Part shown: piece by piece, positions 41,553 to 49,636 of the stretch | Position numbering within the stretch: position 1 is the first letter of the stretch | Layout: every line of letters starts with the position of its first letter | Source: JAYSYM01 sp964543475 | GTDB lineage: Bacteria; Bdellovibrionota; Bdellovibrionia; Bdellovibrionales; JAMPXM01 | Assembly: GCA_964543475.1 (NCBI GenBank) | Contig: CAZIYJ010000003.1 | Coordinates: 62,001 to 126,000 of the forward strand | Length of the DNA: 64,000 nt | Direction of reading: 5' to 3' | Translations under genes and position numbers: made by a program | Notes under the pieces: generated by a model | Database searches by the model: none | Seen by the model: the letters and a program-made list of their open reading frames with translations, nothing else | What the model was told of the DNA's origin: nothing

Positions 41553-42247
41553 ATCAAGCAGTTATTTTAGCGGGAGGGCTTGGAACACGCCTTCGACCCA
41601 TTACCGAGAAAATTCCAAAGCCATTAGTTGAAGTTGCCGGAAAACCTTTTTTGCATTGGCAACTCAGTGAAGTGGCTTTGCAAGGAATCACCGATGTTGT
41701 TTTGTTGGTGGCTTACCTCGGTGAGCAAATCGAGCAGACATTCGGAAAAGGCGAAAAGCTTGGCCTTAACATTCGCTACGTTTACGAAAAAGAACCGATG
41801 GGAACAGGCGGCGCTCTAAAGAATGCGTTCGCGATGCTCAACGACGAATTCATTTTGTTAAATGGTGATAGTTTCTTATCGGCTCCTCTTTTAGAAATGC
41901 TTCAGAAATTAAAGAAGAGCGATAACGAAGTTTTGATGTCGGTTTATGATAACGAAGAGCCAACGCCGGTGCCGCTCAACTTAGAGTTAAGCGGAGACAT
42001 CGTTGTAAAATACGAAAAGGGCGGAGGCGAAGCTGCTGGCTGCACCCATGTTGATTCGGGTGTGTACGCTCTTCGCAAAAAAGTATTACTGAGAACTAAT
42101 CGAGAAAAATTTCAGTTAGAAGAACTTTGGCCAGATCTGATTGGTGAAAGTAAACTTGTTGCGTATCCGGTTGATGAGCGCTTTTACGATATTGGTACTC
42201 CGGAGCGCATAAAGGAATTCGAGGAGATCGTTAGTGATTATTTCTAG
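41549..42247 (+). CDS. hddC: Heptose-1-phosphate guanylyltransferase-like nucleotidyltransferase
   Basis: The 232-residue protein opens QAVILAGGLGTRLRPITEKI, the nucleotidyltransferase signature with GGxGTRLxP, and has KPLVEVAGKPFLHWQL and GTGGALKNAF, with FILLNGDSF carrying the metal-binding Asp. This is the HddC/RfbA-like small class that makes GDP-D-glycero-alpha-D-manno-heptose or a related sugar nucleotide. The adjacent hddA kinase and gmhA isomerase support the heptose call. It overlaps its neighbours on both sides, so all are translationally coupled. Confidence 0.86.
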   Translation: MNQAVILAGGLGTRLRPITEKIPKPLVEVAGKPFLHWQLSEVALQGITDVVLLVAYLGEQIEQTFGKGEKLGLNIRYVYEKEPMGTGGALKNAFAMLNDEFILLNGDSFLSAPLLEMLQKLKKSDNEVLMSVYDNEEPTPVPLNLELSGDIVVKYEKGGGEAAGCTHVDSGVYALRKKVLLRTNREKFQLEELWPDLIGESKLVAYPVDERFYDIGTPERIKEFEEIVSDYF

Positions 42248-43226
42248 AACTCCTTTTCGCGTAAGTTTCTTAGGTGGCGGTACCGACCTTCCATCGTTTT
42301 ATGAAGCTGAAGAAGGTGCGGTGCTTTCGTGTACGATTAATAAGTACATGTACATCACGGTGAATGATCGCTTTGACTCAAGCTATCGTCTTTCGTACTC
42401 GCAAACTGAAATCGTAGAATCAGTTGATCAAATACAACATAAGATTTTTAAATTCGTTCTCGGTAAATATGCTGGTGCTGCGCGCGAGCGAAACGGCGGG
42501 CGAGGGCTAGAGCTTTTGTCGATGGCCGATATACCAGGGGGCACAGGCCTTGGAAGCTCATCAACGTTCACGGTGGGCTTACTGCATGCAATGAAGGCCC
42601 ATGTAGGAATGTTTCAGTCGGCTGAAGAGTTGGCAGCTGAAGCTTCGCGAATTGAAATCGAAGAACTCAAAGAGCCAATCGGCAAGCAGGATCAATATGC
42701 GGCGGCCTACGGTGGCTTGCAGTTTATTCGCTTTAAGCCAGACGGAAGCGTGTCGGTTGATCCAGTGATTTGTAATGCCGAGACTCGCTCGAACTTACAA
42801 AGCTCGATGATGCTTTTCTACACGGGCATGACTCGTTCAGCGTCCCAAGTGTTAGCTGAACAAAAGTCGAACACAGAAAGTAAGCGCGAGAATCTCCGCG
42901 AAATGGCTCGCCTCGCAGGAGAGATGAAGGCATCGCTAGAGCAAAATAAGTCGATTGCTGAATGTGGCAAGCTACTTCACGAAGGTTGGATGCTTAAAAA
43001 GGGTCTGGCCTCTGGAGTATCGGCTCCGCAGATTGATTTATGGTACGAACGCGCTTTGAGCGCTGGAGCCTGGGGCGGGAAGATTCTCGGCGCTGGCGGC
43101 GGCGGATTTTTGATGGTACTGTGTCCCCCAGACAGACAAGAGTCGGTGAAGGCTGAGCTCAGCGATTTGCGCCACATTCCGGTGGAGCTCGAAAGCCAAG
43201 GCAGCAAAATCATCTTCGTCGGCTAA
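42234..43226 (+). CDS. hddA: D-glycero-alpha-D-manno-heptose-7-phosphate kinase
   Basis: HddA phosphorylates heptose-7-phosphate at C1. The 330-residue GHMP kinase starts RTPFRVSFLGGGTDLPSFY and contains the ATP loop PGGTGLGSSSTFTVGLLHAM, EPIGKQDQYAAAYGG, and the C-terminal GGKILGAGGGGFLMVLCPP. All three GHMP motifs are present. It overlaps hddC by 14 nt. A REP-like repeat begins directly after its stop, before gmhA. Confidence 0.92.
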   Translation: MIISRTPFRVSFLGGGTDLPSFYEAEEGAVLSCTINKYMYITVNDRFDSSYRLSYSQTEIVESVDQIQHKIFKFVLGKYAGAARERNGGRGLELLSMADIPGGTGLGSSSTFTVGLLHAMKAHVGMFQSAEELAAEASRIEIEELKEPIGKQDQYAAAYGGLQFIRFKPDGSVSVDPVICNAETRSNLQSSMMLFYTGMTRSASQVLAEQKSNTESKRENLREMARLAGEMKASLEQNKSIAECGKLLHEGWMLKKGLASGVSAPQIDLWYERALSAGAWGGKILGAGGGGFLMVLCPPDRQESVKAELSDLRHIPVELESQGSKIIFVG

Positions 43227-43290
43227 AAAAAGGTACCAGGTTCCCTTTGCAGAAGCCTCGCGTTAAAGTGGTAGTGTCTGGCACCTTTAA
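43225..43290. repeat. GGTACC-type dispersed repeat, with an inverted partner, after hddA
   Basis: A 44-nt element (43225-43268) begins at the hddA stop and matches the reverse complement of 44503-44546 at about 40 positions. Downstream, CTGGCACCTTT (43278-43288) is the near-complement of AAAGGTACCAG (43229-43239), so the region could fold into a long imperfect stem of REP type. Confidence 0.6.
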
Positions 43291-43299
43291 GGAGTTCGA

Positions 43300-43902
43300 A
43301 TGTTAACGGCAGCCCAATTCGCAGATCAATATCTCACAGAGACACTTCCGTTGTTTAAAGAATACCAAACTGAAACTTTTCAAAAAGCGATGGATGCAAT
43401 GTGCGCGACTTATCAAGCCGGCGGCACGATCTTTCTTTGTGGCAATGGTGGTTCGGCTGGAACTAGCAGCCACATGGTTAACGATTTAAGCAAAGGCTCA
43501 ATCGTTGAAGGAAAGAAGCGCTTAAGAGTTGTTGGCCTAGCCGACAACATGAGTTTGTTGACAGCGTATGCGAACGACAATGGTTATGAAACTGTCTTTG
43601 TTGAACAATTGAAATCGCTTTTTAAAAGTGGCGATGTGTTGATTTCGATTTCTTGCTCCGGCAATTCTGAGAACGTAGTGCGTGCTTCTGATTATGCGCG
43701 CAAGCACGGTGGCAAAGTCATCGGCCTTCTTGGCTTTTCAGGCGGGAAGTTGCTAGCGCTATCTGATTTTCCGATTCACTTTAAGTCGTACAACTATGGT
43801 GCCGTTGAAGATGCGCAATTGATGTTCTCTCACTTGTCGTCGCAATTTTTACATCAATATATAAAAGAAAAAGGGCCGGCCTTCGTTCCCGGAAATAACT
43901 AG
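43300..43902 (+). CDS. gmhA: Phosphoheptose isomerase
   Basis: GmhA turns sedoheptulose-7-phosphate into D-glycero-D-manno-heptose-7-phosphate, the first step toward the heptose used by hddA and hddC. The 200-residue SIS-domain protein has GGTIFLCGNGGSAGTSSHMV, VVGLADNMSLLTAYANDNGY, and LISISCSGNSENVVRA, with the conserved serines and Glu/His region DAQLMFSH. ATG 43300 follows an AAGGAG site. It ends the surface-sugar cluster. The phosphatase GmhB needed by the pathway is not in this window. Confidence 0.93.
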   Translation: MLTAAQFADQYLTETLPLFKEYQTETFQKAMDAMCATYQAGGTIFLCGNGGSAGTSSHMVNDLSKGSIVEGKKRLRVVGLADNMSLLTAYANDNGYETVFVEQLKSLFKSGDVLISISCSGNSENVVRASDYARKHGGKVIGLLGFSGGKLLALSDFPIHFKSYNYGAVEDAQLMFSHLSSQFLHQYIKEKGPAFVPGNN

Positions 43903-43922
43903 AATCCCGGTATGCCTGTTAA

Positions 43923-43934
43923 CGGGTATACCCG
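43923..43934. promoter_or_regulatory. Perfect 12-bp palindrome upstream of queF
   Basis: CGGGTATACCCG is its own complement and lies 42 nt before queF, after gmhA. It may be an operator or a chance palindrome. I looked for a preQ1 riboswitch here and did not find one. Confidence 0.25.
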
Positions 43935-43976
43935 AATCCCTGAATATCAACTTAATCTGTTTTAAGAGGTACCCAG

Positions 43977-44354
43977 ATGTCTGAAAAACTCTATGGCGAG
44001 ATCGCCGTTGAAGAAGCTCAACTTGAGCGTTTTGAAAATCGCACCACAGTCCGTCGTTACGAAGTGGCATTTACATGTCCTGAGTTCACTTGTTTGTGTC
44101 CGCGGTCGGGGTTTCCCGACTTTGCTACGATTCGCATCAAGTACGTGCCGGATAAATACTGTGTCGAGCTTAAGTCGCTAAAGCTCTATATCAACGGCTT
44201 TCGTAACAAGAAGGTCTTTCATGAGGATGTAACGAACAACATCATCCAAGACCTTATTACGCTGTTGGATCCGCATGAGATTGAAGTCGTCGGGGACTTC
44301 ACGGTTCGCGGGAACATACATACGGTCGTAACCGCAAAGCACACTAAGAAATAG
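43977..44354 (+). CDS. queF: NADPH-dependent 7-cyano-7-deazaguanine reductase
   Basis: QueF reduces preQ0 to preQ1 for queuosine in tRNA. The 125-residue, single-domain type has FTCPEFTCLCPRSGFPDFAT with the catalytic Cys41-Pro and Asp48, and YCVELKSLKLYINGFRNKK and HEDVTNNI, matching the QueF fold. The length is that of the short type. It follows an AGAGG site. Other queuosine genes (queC, queD, queE, tgt) are not in the window. Confidence 0.95.
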   Translation: MSEKLYGEIAVEEAQLERFENRTTVRRYEVAFTCPEFTCLCPRSGFPDFATIRIKYVPDKYCVELKSLKLYINGFRNKKVFHEDVTNNIIQDLITLLDPHEIEVVGDFTVRGNIHTVVTAKHTKK

Positions 44355-44383
44355 GATCAGCCCGCAGGGCCTTGTCTTAGAGA

Positions 44384-44435
44384 TTTCCGCGCTGGCGCGG
44401 AAATAGTCTAGAAAACTTCCTCGCAGCGCGGAAAT
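44384..44435. repeat. CGCGGAAA palindromic repeat, copy 2
   Basis: TTTCCGCGCTGGCGCGGAAA then TAGTCTAGA (44384-44412) match 7404-7432 with two differences. A further CGCGGAAAT half-site follows at 44427-44435. It sits just after queF. Confidence 0.6.
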
Positions 44436-44460
44436 TGACTTGCGCTGGTCGCAATAAAAA

Positions 44461-44485
44461 AGCGCAGACTTTTTAGGTCCGCGCT
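44461..44485 (-). terminator. Rho-independent terminator for the secreted protein gene
   Basis: On the minus strand AGCGCGGAC pairs with GTCTGCGCT (one G-U) around a 7-nt loop and is followed by TTTTTATTG. It ends transcription of the gene at 44545-45744. Confidence 0.7.
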
Positions 44486-44502
44486 CGAGCAGGAACGGTA
44501 AA

Positions 44503-44546
44503 CTTTGACGCCCGGCTTCTGCAAAGGGAACCGGGTACCTTTTTTT
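44503..44546 (-). repeat. GGTACC-type dispersed repeat, intergenic copy
   Basis: Reverse orientation relative to the copy at 43225-43268; begins at the stop of the secreted protein gene, just as the other begins at the hddA stop. The core reads AAAGGTACCCGGTTCCCTTT on the minus strand. Confidence 0.65.
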
Positions 44547-45744
44547 ATTTTAGTTTTTCGATGGTTACGTAAGCGCCGGGTTTGATCGCTTGCTCGTGGC
44601 CGTTGATCGGTTGCACTTTCAAGATGGCTACGTAGTTACCAACTTCGATAACAGTGCCTATGGCTTCGCCCAAAAATGCTGTCGCCATTGTGTTTGGTCC
44701 TAAGCGCGACTCACATGGTTTGCCAGCCCAATCCCAGAACATGTTTTTGATTCGGAACTGATCGCCAATTTGAACATAAGCGCGTTTTCCGCCAGCAATT
44801 GCAATGTAGTCGTCATTATCTACGAGCGGAGAATCGATGACTCGAGATTCCCAAATGTCTTTCCAGCTACCAGTTTTCTTTTTCTCCCAAATGCCTACTT
44901 GCTTAAGGAGTTCAGAGATCACTGTGTCGAGACCTTTTGTCATTGCACTGCGAATCGTTGAAACGATTGAGCTCTTAAAGAAGAAGTTAATTCCAATTGG
45001 AATGCCAACTACAAACTGAATGGCGCCGCTAATGTCATAAGTATTCTTTTTTACAGGAACAGAAGCGATCAACGCATCTTGATTAGTTCGGCTGAAAAGT
45101 GGATCGATCGCATCGAATTGCATATCGAGGCGATTGCTCTTTAAGCTTAAGTTTCCGCCGATACCCGATGTTGGATGAGTGGTATTACCATTGTAACCAA
45201 TCGTCACGCCGCCGCCAAAGTTTGCTTCGTACGCTACAACTTGACCGCGAAGTTTCACAGCAGGTTGGTTGTACTGACAACGTGGAACTTTGAATGGATT
45301 AGAAGGTTCTGTTTCTTCGGTCTTCATGTGACCGAGTGCTCCCAATGCCTGTTCGTACTCAGAAGTTGGCTTTAATCCCATGCCGTACTGCTTTAATAAA
45401 GCTACGTCATCGCTGCTCTCAGTCGTCATCAAAGGCTTGTTGCTGAGTTCGCCGCCGACTAGGACCGGCCCTTTCTCAGTTTCTTCTAAGACTTCTTCTA
45501 AAAAATTAGATTCTTCAAAGTATCCGTGTGCGAAAACTTGAGAATAGAAAAGAGCGTTTGCAACATAAGGAAAGTCTACGACTTCGCCACTTGGTAATGT
45601 CACTGGCTTTGCTTTAATGTTACCTACGTGAGCTCGCATCTTGATGTATCGTGAAGTTTGCGCCTGAGCCGGAAGGCTAATTTGTAGAACAAGAGTTGCC
45701 GCCAATGCTGCCGCAATTTTTTGTTTGTTGTTTTTAAGGAACAT
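44545..45744 (-). CDS. Secreted protein of unknown function
   Basis: ATG 45744 has GGAGG 7 nt upstream; a longer frame adds 8 residues. The 399-residue product has a signal peptide (KIAAALAATLVLQISLPAQA, cleavage near residue 29). The rest is beta-rich (for example YEANFGGGVTIGYNGN) with a central helical region (RSAMTKGLDTVISELLKQVG) and a C-terminal beta part with GDQFRIKNMFWDWAGKPC and GEAIGTVIEVGNYVAILKVQ, which resembles the end of peptidoglycan- or pilus-associated beta domains but is not a clear match. Cysteines are few. I recognise no family. It is likely periplasmic or surface. Confidence 0.75.
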   Translation of the reverse strand: MFLKNNKQKIAAALAATLVLQISLPAQAQTSRYIKMRAHVGNIKAKPVTLPSGEVVDFPYVANALFYSQVFAHGYFEESNFLEEVLEETEKGPVLVGGELSNKPLMTTESSDDVALLKQYGMGLKPTSEYEQALGALGHMKTEETEPSNPFKVPRCQYNQPAVKLRGQVVAYEANFGGGVTIGYNGNTTHPTSGIGGNLSLKSNRLDMQFDAIDPLFSRTNQDALIASVPVKKNTYDISGAIQFVVGIPIGINFFFKSSIVSTIRSAMTKGLDTVISELLKQVGIWEKKKTGSWKDIWESRVIDSPLVDNDDYIAIAGGKRAYVQIGDQFRIKNMFWDWAGKPCESRLGPNTMATAFLGEAIGTVIEVGNYVAILKVQPINGHEQAIKPGAYVTIEKLK

Positions 45745-46023
45745 GGACTTGCCTCCAGGGTTACCCAATGTATTCGGTGATGCCGAGAATTCAATTTACG
45801 CGACCTGGGTCGCGATTAGCGACGTTGGCCTAAATAGAGGTAAGAGTTACGCAATATCCAAAGTGAATCATTATGAGACAAGCTAACTGCTTGTTATCGT
45901 TGAGGATCAAAAAATCTAGCAGTTATGAAAGTTTTTTGGGTCGTAAGGATGTTGAGCAGTTCTGTTAGGACTTTGAACCTGCGTCACAGCAATTGTCCGC
46001 GAAACCCCATACTGTAGCGGGTC
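45745..46023. other. Intergenic region with a 16-bp palindrome
   Basis: CGCGACC and GGTCGCG flank TG at 45799-45814. No gene is visible in this gap; a second smaller stem is not evident. The palindrome may be an operator upstream of the secreted protein gene. Confidence 0.35.
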
Positions 46024-47622
46024 TTACGTCGAGAGTGGAGTAGATCGGGTGAGCAAAACTGACTTCAATATCGTGGCTTCGCCAGGCATTTCGAAATCTA
46101 AATCTTGGGTTGGAGCTTGTCCAAATGTAACTGGGAATCGCTTTTCGCGAATGAGATTCTTTACGACCTTCGCAAATGAATCGTTTGTCCACTTCTCGTA
46201 GTTCGTTGAGAAGAGAAGCACACCTTTTGGAGAAAGAGCTCTCGTTGCAGCAAACATCAGCTCATCAATATCTTTTTCGATTTTGAAAACCGAATCTTTT
46301 GTTCGACCAAAAGACGGCGGATCACAAATGATGAGATCATAAGTGAGATTCTTTTTGGTCGCCCAATTCAAAAATTCACGTGCATCCATCGAGTAGAACG
46401 AGTGCTGAGCCTTACTCTTGTCATCGCTAGCAACTGAGATTCCGTTGAGTTCGAAGTTGCGCTTTGTCCACTCGAGAAAATTTTTACTGATATCAACCGA
46501 AGTCGTAGTTGCTGCGCCACCTAGTGCTGCAGCAACCGAAAATCCGCCAGTGTAGCAAAAAAGATTTAAAACCTTTTTGCCTTGTGCTTGCGATTGAATC
46601 CACCTGCGATTGTTTCGTTGATCTAAAAACAAACCAGTCGAGAGACTGACATCACGTCGGAATTCATAGTTCGCTTGTCCTTCTTTTGCATTCCATGCAA
46701 GCGGTGGAGCAGGCTCACTTGTTTCTTCTGGATTTTCATTCGGTGATTTGCCGCGATCCCAGCGAATTTGCAGTCGCCAGTTCTTCCATTCCACAATTTC
46801 AACGAGCGCGTCGATGTCTCGACGATCCTGTTCGTCGAGTTCTTCTCCCTCATTTGCAAACCACTGCAGAGAAATCACGTCGCCCAATTTTTCGCAGCGA
46901 AGTTTTCCGCCATCTGTGTGGATGAGGCGAACAGTATCGCCAAACTCAGAGAACGACCGCATGTAACGCTCGCGGCGATCAATTGCGATGAGCCACTTCA
47001 TTAGTTGTTTGTTCTTTAAAAGATCTAAGTTTGCGAACAGTCGAGAAAGTGGAGTTGTGTGCGAAAGTTTTTCGCCGTCAATTTCAGCCTCAAGGGTATG
47101 GCTCTGAAGCATCAGCGTGTGAAACGAAGCGCCGCCGTGTTCTTTATCGCCTAGGACTGGGATGCCGGCACTCTGTGCGTGAAGTCTGATTTGATGAGGC
47201 TTGCCTGTGTCAGGCCTTGCTTCCCAGAGGGTGTAGCCATCTTGTTCTTTTAAAAGTTTGAAATGAGTAACAGAGTTAATCTGTTGCTCGCCCCTTGGTT
47301 CAAACGAGATGAATTTGCCCTGCTGCTTTGTGATGAACGACTGAACCGTGAAAGCTTTTGATCTTGGAATTCGGTGCGAAACAAAGACGTAAGTCTTTTT
47401 GACTTGTCCTTCTTCGAAAGCTTGTGAAATTTTTCCGGCAGCTTGTTTGCTTGTTGCGAACACGATGGAGCCAAAAGTGTCTTTATCGAGTCTGTGGCAG
47501 ACCCAAACTTTTTTTCCTAAACGTGCTTCGAGATGTTCAGCGAATCCAAACGAGGGATCACCTTCAACGGGACTATGGGTAGAGATGCCAGCCGGCTTGT
47601 CGGCTAAGATTACGTCTTGCAC
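46024..47622 (-). CDS. Fusion of RluA-like pseudouridine synthase and RlmI-like rRNA methyltransferase
   Basis: The 532-residue protein joins two RNA-modifying domains. Residues 1-200: RluA-like, with the HRLDKDTFG motif (catalytic Asp46) and ARPDTGKPHQIRLHAQSAGI. Residues 210-532: class I SAM methyltransferase close to RlmI (m5C1962 of 23S rRNA), with QANYEFRRDVSLSTGLFLDQ, LNLFCYTGGFSVAAALGGA and the catalytic-type LIICDPPSFGRTKDS. The RlmI cysteine motif should be verified. No S4 domain precedes the synthase. Such single-chain combination of two rRNA-type modifications is unusual. It follows the fur gene on the same strand at 11 nt. Confidence 0.9.
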   Translation of the reverse strand: MQDVILADKPAGISTHSPVEGDPSFGFAEHLEARLGKKVWVCHRLDKDTFGSIVFATSKQAAGKISQAFEEGQVKKTYVFVSHRIPRSKAFTVQSFITKQQGKFISFEPRGEQQINSVTHFKLLKEQDGYTLWEARPDTGKPHQIRLHAQSAGIPVLGDKEHGGASFHTLMLQSHTLEAEIDGEKLSHTTPLSRLFANLDLLKNKQLMKWLIAIDRRERYMRSFSEFGDTVRLIHTDGGKLRCEKLGDVISLQWFANEGEELDEQDRRDIDALVEIVEWKNWRLQIRWDRGKSPNENPEETSEPAPPLAWNAKEGQANYEFRRDVSLSTGLFLDQRNNRRWIQSQAQGKKVLNLFCYTGGFSVAAALGGAATTTSVDISKNFLEWTKRNFELNGISVASDDKSKAQHSFYSMDAREFLNWATKKNLTYDLIICDPPSFGRTKDSVFKIEKDIDELMFAATRALSPKGVLLFSTNYEKWTNDSFAKVVKNLIREKRFPVTFGQAPTQDLDFEMPGEATILKSVLLTRSTPLST

Positions 47623-47633
47623 TGTATGTACCT

Positions 47634-48140
47634 TTATTTTCGGCAGCTAGGGCAGACGCCGTAGAGTTCTAGAACGTGATGCGTGAGCGCGAATCCAAAT
47701 TCTTTCGCCACTTTCTCCTGCAAGCGTTCGATCTCGACATTTTCAAACTCGACAATTTTAGAACATTGAATACATGTTAAGTGATCATGGTGATGTTTTG
47801 CCGCCCACTCGTATCGCGCTGGCATTCCGCCTAAGCGAACTTCGGTGACGTACTGATGCTCCGACAAAGTTCTCAAGAATCGATACACAGTTGCAAAGCC
47901 AACATCAGGATTACGTGCATTTACTTTTTCAAAAACTTCTTGAGCCGTGAAGTGGTTAGAGCCATTGCGAATGATATCTAAAATGAGCACACGTTGCTCA
48001 GTTACCTTAAGCCCAAGATCACGAATGATCTGCTTATGCGGAATCTTCTCTTTGCGATTGGTCTTAATCAGCGGCGATTGAACATTGCTAACAGGAAGTG
48101 CACTTGTGAGGACGGATGACTGTTGTGTTTGCTGGGCCAT
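47634..48140 (-). CDS. fur: Ferric uptake regulator (Fur family)
   Basis: The start is ATG 48140 (MAQQTQQ), giving 168 residues with an extended N-terminal tail of about 35 residues. The Fur fold begins at KQIIRDLGLKVTEQRVLILD, with GFATVYRFLRTLSE and HHHDHLTCIQCSKIVEF, the zinc and iron ligands, and CPSC near the end. Both cysteine pairs of the structural zinc site are kept. It is a metal-dependent repressor; a Fur box overlaps its own promoter region at 48178-48196. Zur or PerR cannot be fully excluded. Confidence 0.92.
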   Translation of the reverse strand: MAQQTQQSSVLTSALPVSNVQSPLIKTNRKEKIPHKQIIRDLGLKVTEQRVLILDIIRNGSNHFTAQEVFEKVNARNPDVGFATVYRFLRTLSEHQYVTEVRLGGMPARYEWAAKHHHDHLTCIQCSKIVEFENVEIERLQEKVAKEFGFALTHHVLELYGVCPSCRK

Positions 48141-48177
48141 GGGGGAGTTTTTAGGCCTGAGGCCCCAGAGGGTCAAG

Positions 48178-48196
48178 TGAAATGACTATCATTCTC
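48178..48196 (-). promoter_or_regulatory. Fur box upstream of fur
   Basis: GAGAATGATAGTCATTTCA on the minus strand agrees with the classical Fur box GATAATGATAATCATTATC at 14 of 19 positions, including the ATGAT.NTCATT core. It lies 38 nt before the fur start, so autoregulation is expected. Confidence 0.6.
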
Positions 48197-48294
48197 AACT
48201 TCGAAGGCGTCAGTCACCCTTTATCCACCATTAATTTGAGCTGAGGCTTGCTTGAGTGAGTCGGATTCGTTACTTTGTTCGCTCTTACCTAGAT

Positions 48295-48371
48295 GCAGCC
48301 GTAGCTCAATTGGATAGAGTATCAGGCTTCGAACCTGAGGGTTCCCCGTTCGACCCGGGGCGGCTGCACCA
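48295..48371 (+). tRNA. tRNA-Arg (anticodon UCG)
   Basis: The 77-nt cloverleaf has acceptor stem GCAGCCG/CGGCTGC, D-arm GCTC..GAGT, anticodon stem TCAGG/CCTGA with loop CTTCGAA (anticodon TCG), a 5-nt variable loop, T-arm CCCCG/CGGGG with TTCGACC and an encoded CCA end. The D-stem last pair is G-U. It reads arginine codon CGA. It stands alone. Confidence 0.95.
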
Positions 48372-48420
48372 CTTATAAATTGTTGGATCTATTTTCCGTA
48401 AATTTGTTTCGGCGTACGCG

Positions 48421-49509
48421 CTACTGGTTGTCAGAAATATTTAGGTGAAATCCAACCGTACCCCACAAAGGCGTAATGCACGAGATATAGTGTGAGCCAG
48501 GCTTGAAAGCTTTCGCAGCCCAGATAAATCGTCTTGATGTTACATCGTTGACGGGCTGCTCACCGAGCCAGGCCGATACAGATAAATCGAATTGGTCCGA
48601 ATAACTATATGTGCATTCTGCTGAGTAAAGCTGCGACGAGGTAAGGGTCACAACGATAGGCTGGTCGATTTCTATATTATGCGAAGTAAACTGATTCTCG
48701 AGACCAAGCCATACGCAACCCTTAGGTGGGCAGCTAACATTTGAAGACAATGCTCCTGCGATAACTTTGATTGTCGCATTAAATGAACGTGATGGAACAC
48801 CGCTTTGATTGAGATATCGCATTCGAAGTGGATGCTCGCCAATTGAATGATGTGCGGCCGTAAAAATTGTCCTGATCATTCCCTGTGGCACCGGCGACTC
48901 AAAGCCTGATGTCATCGTCATAGATGAGCTTGTTAGGCTATCCATTGCGCCAATCGTTTCCCAGCGACCGCCGTCGACAGGGAGTTGAACAGCCAAACTC
49001 TGTCCCACCTCAATTGTTACAGTGCGCCCATTGTCGATTTCTTCTAATAACATTTCGGGAGTGCTTTGCTCGAGATCTTTTACTCCTCCGGTTGAAACAG
49101 CCGTCAGGCCGCTTGAGCCCGGCGTTTCAAGCCAGAGGCGAAGTTGCGTACCGAAGAAAACGTAATTCCAGCTATCCAGAAATGCGCCGCTCTGATCAAA
49201 GAAGTGAATCGAGTTTTTACCGTTTTCAGATTTGAGTGAGAAGCGACCTGTTGCATTTATTTTTTTAGATGGTGGGCATGTGGCTGCCCAGCAATCGCGT
49301 GTGCCGACCTGTCGAGCGAATGTTCCGTCTTTCGCAAGGTTTAGAGACAACATGCCTAAGCCACCACTATTGTTCGGATTTTTTTTGTATGAGATCAGGC
49401 GATAGAACCCAATTGGCTCTTGAGAATTCTTTTCTAGTTTCGAATGGGCAAACGAACCTGATGTCAAAGTGAGTGAGCAAATAAAAATCGGGAGCAAAAG
49501 TTTCAGCAT
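48421..49509 (-). CDS. Secreted protein of unknown function
   Basis: The 362-residue protein has a signal peptide (LKLLLPIFICSLTLTSGSFA) and a GGAG site upstream. The N-terminal half resembles small beta-barrel domains (GFYRLISYKKNPNNSGGLGM, DGTFARQVGTRDC). A central segment (IEVGQSLAVQLPVDGGRWET, then GEHPLRMRYLN) recalls chagasin-type inhibitor folds but lacks their key motifs. Paired cysteines occur near CWAATCPPS, and another pair at CPPKGC. Likely periplasmic or surface with several Ig-like or barrel parts. I cannot name it. It is downstream of tRNA-Arg on the opposite strand. Confidence 0.7.
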   Translation of the reverse strand: MLKLLLPIFICSLTLTSGSFAHSKLEKNSQEPIGFYRLISYKKNPNNSGGLGMLSLNLAKDGTFARQVGTRDCWAATCPPSKKINATGRFSLKSENGKNSIHFFDQSGAFLDSWNYVFFGTQLRLWLETPGSSGLTAVSTGGVKDLEQSTPEMLLEEIDNGRTVTIEVGQSLAVQLPVDGGRWETIGAMDSLTSSSMTMTSGFESPVPQGMIRTIFTAAHHSIGEHPLRMRYLNQSGVPSRSFNATIKVIAGALSSNVSCPPKGCVWLGLENQFTSHNIEIDQPIVVTLTSSQLYSAECTYSYSDQFDLSVSAWLGEQPVNDVTSRRFIWAAKAFKPGSHYISCITPLWGTVGFHLNISDNQ

Positions 49510-49636
49510 TTATCAAATCTCCGCCGTAAGTTGCTTAGACTCACGGTAAGACGATATTTAGCTCTAATCAACTCCCGAAATAGCTTAAAATCGCTCCTGA
49601 TCAGTTCTGACTAAATTTCTCATCGATAGAAAGAAA

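Noticed and set aside
43903..43976. Possible preQ1 riboswitch before queF
   Set aside because: The required C-rich loop and A-rich tail are not present; only a short palindrome is seen.
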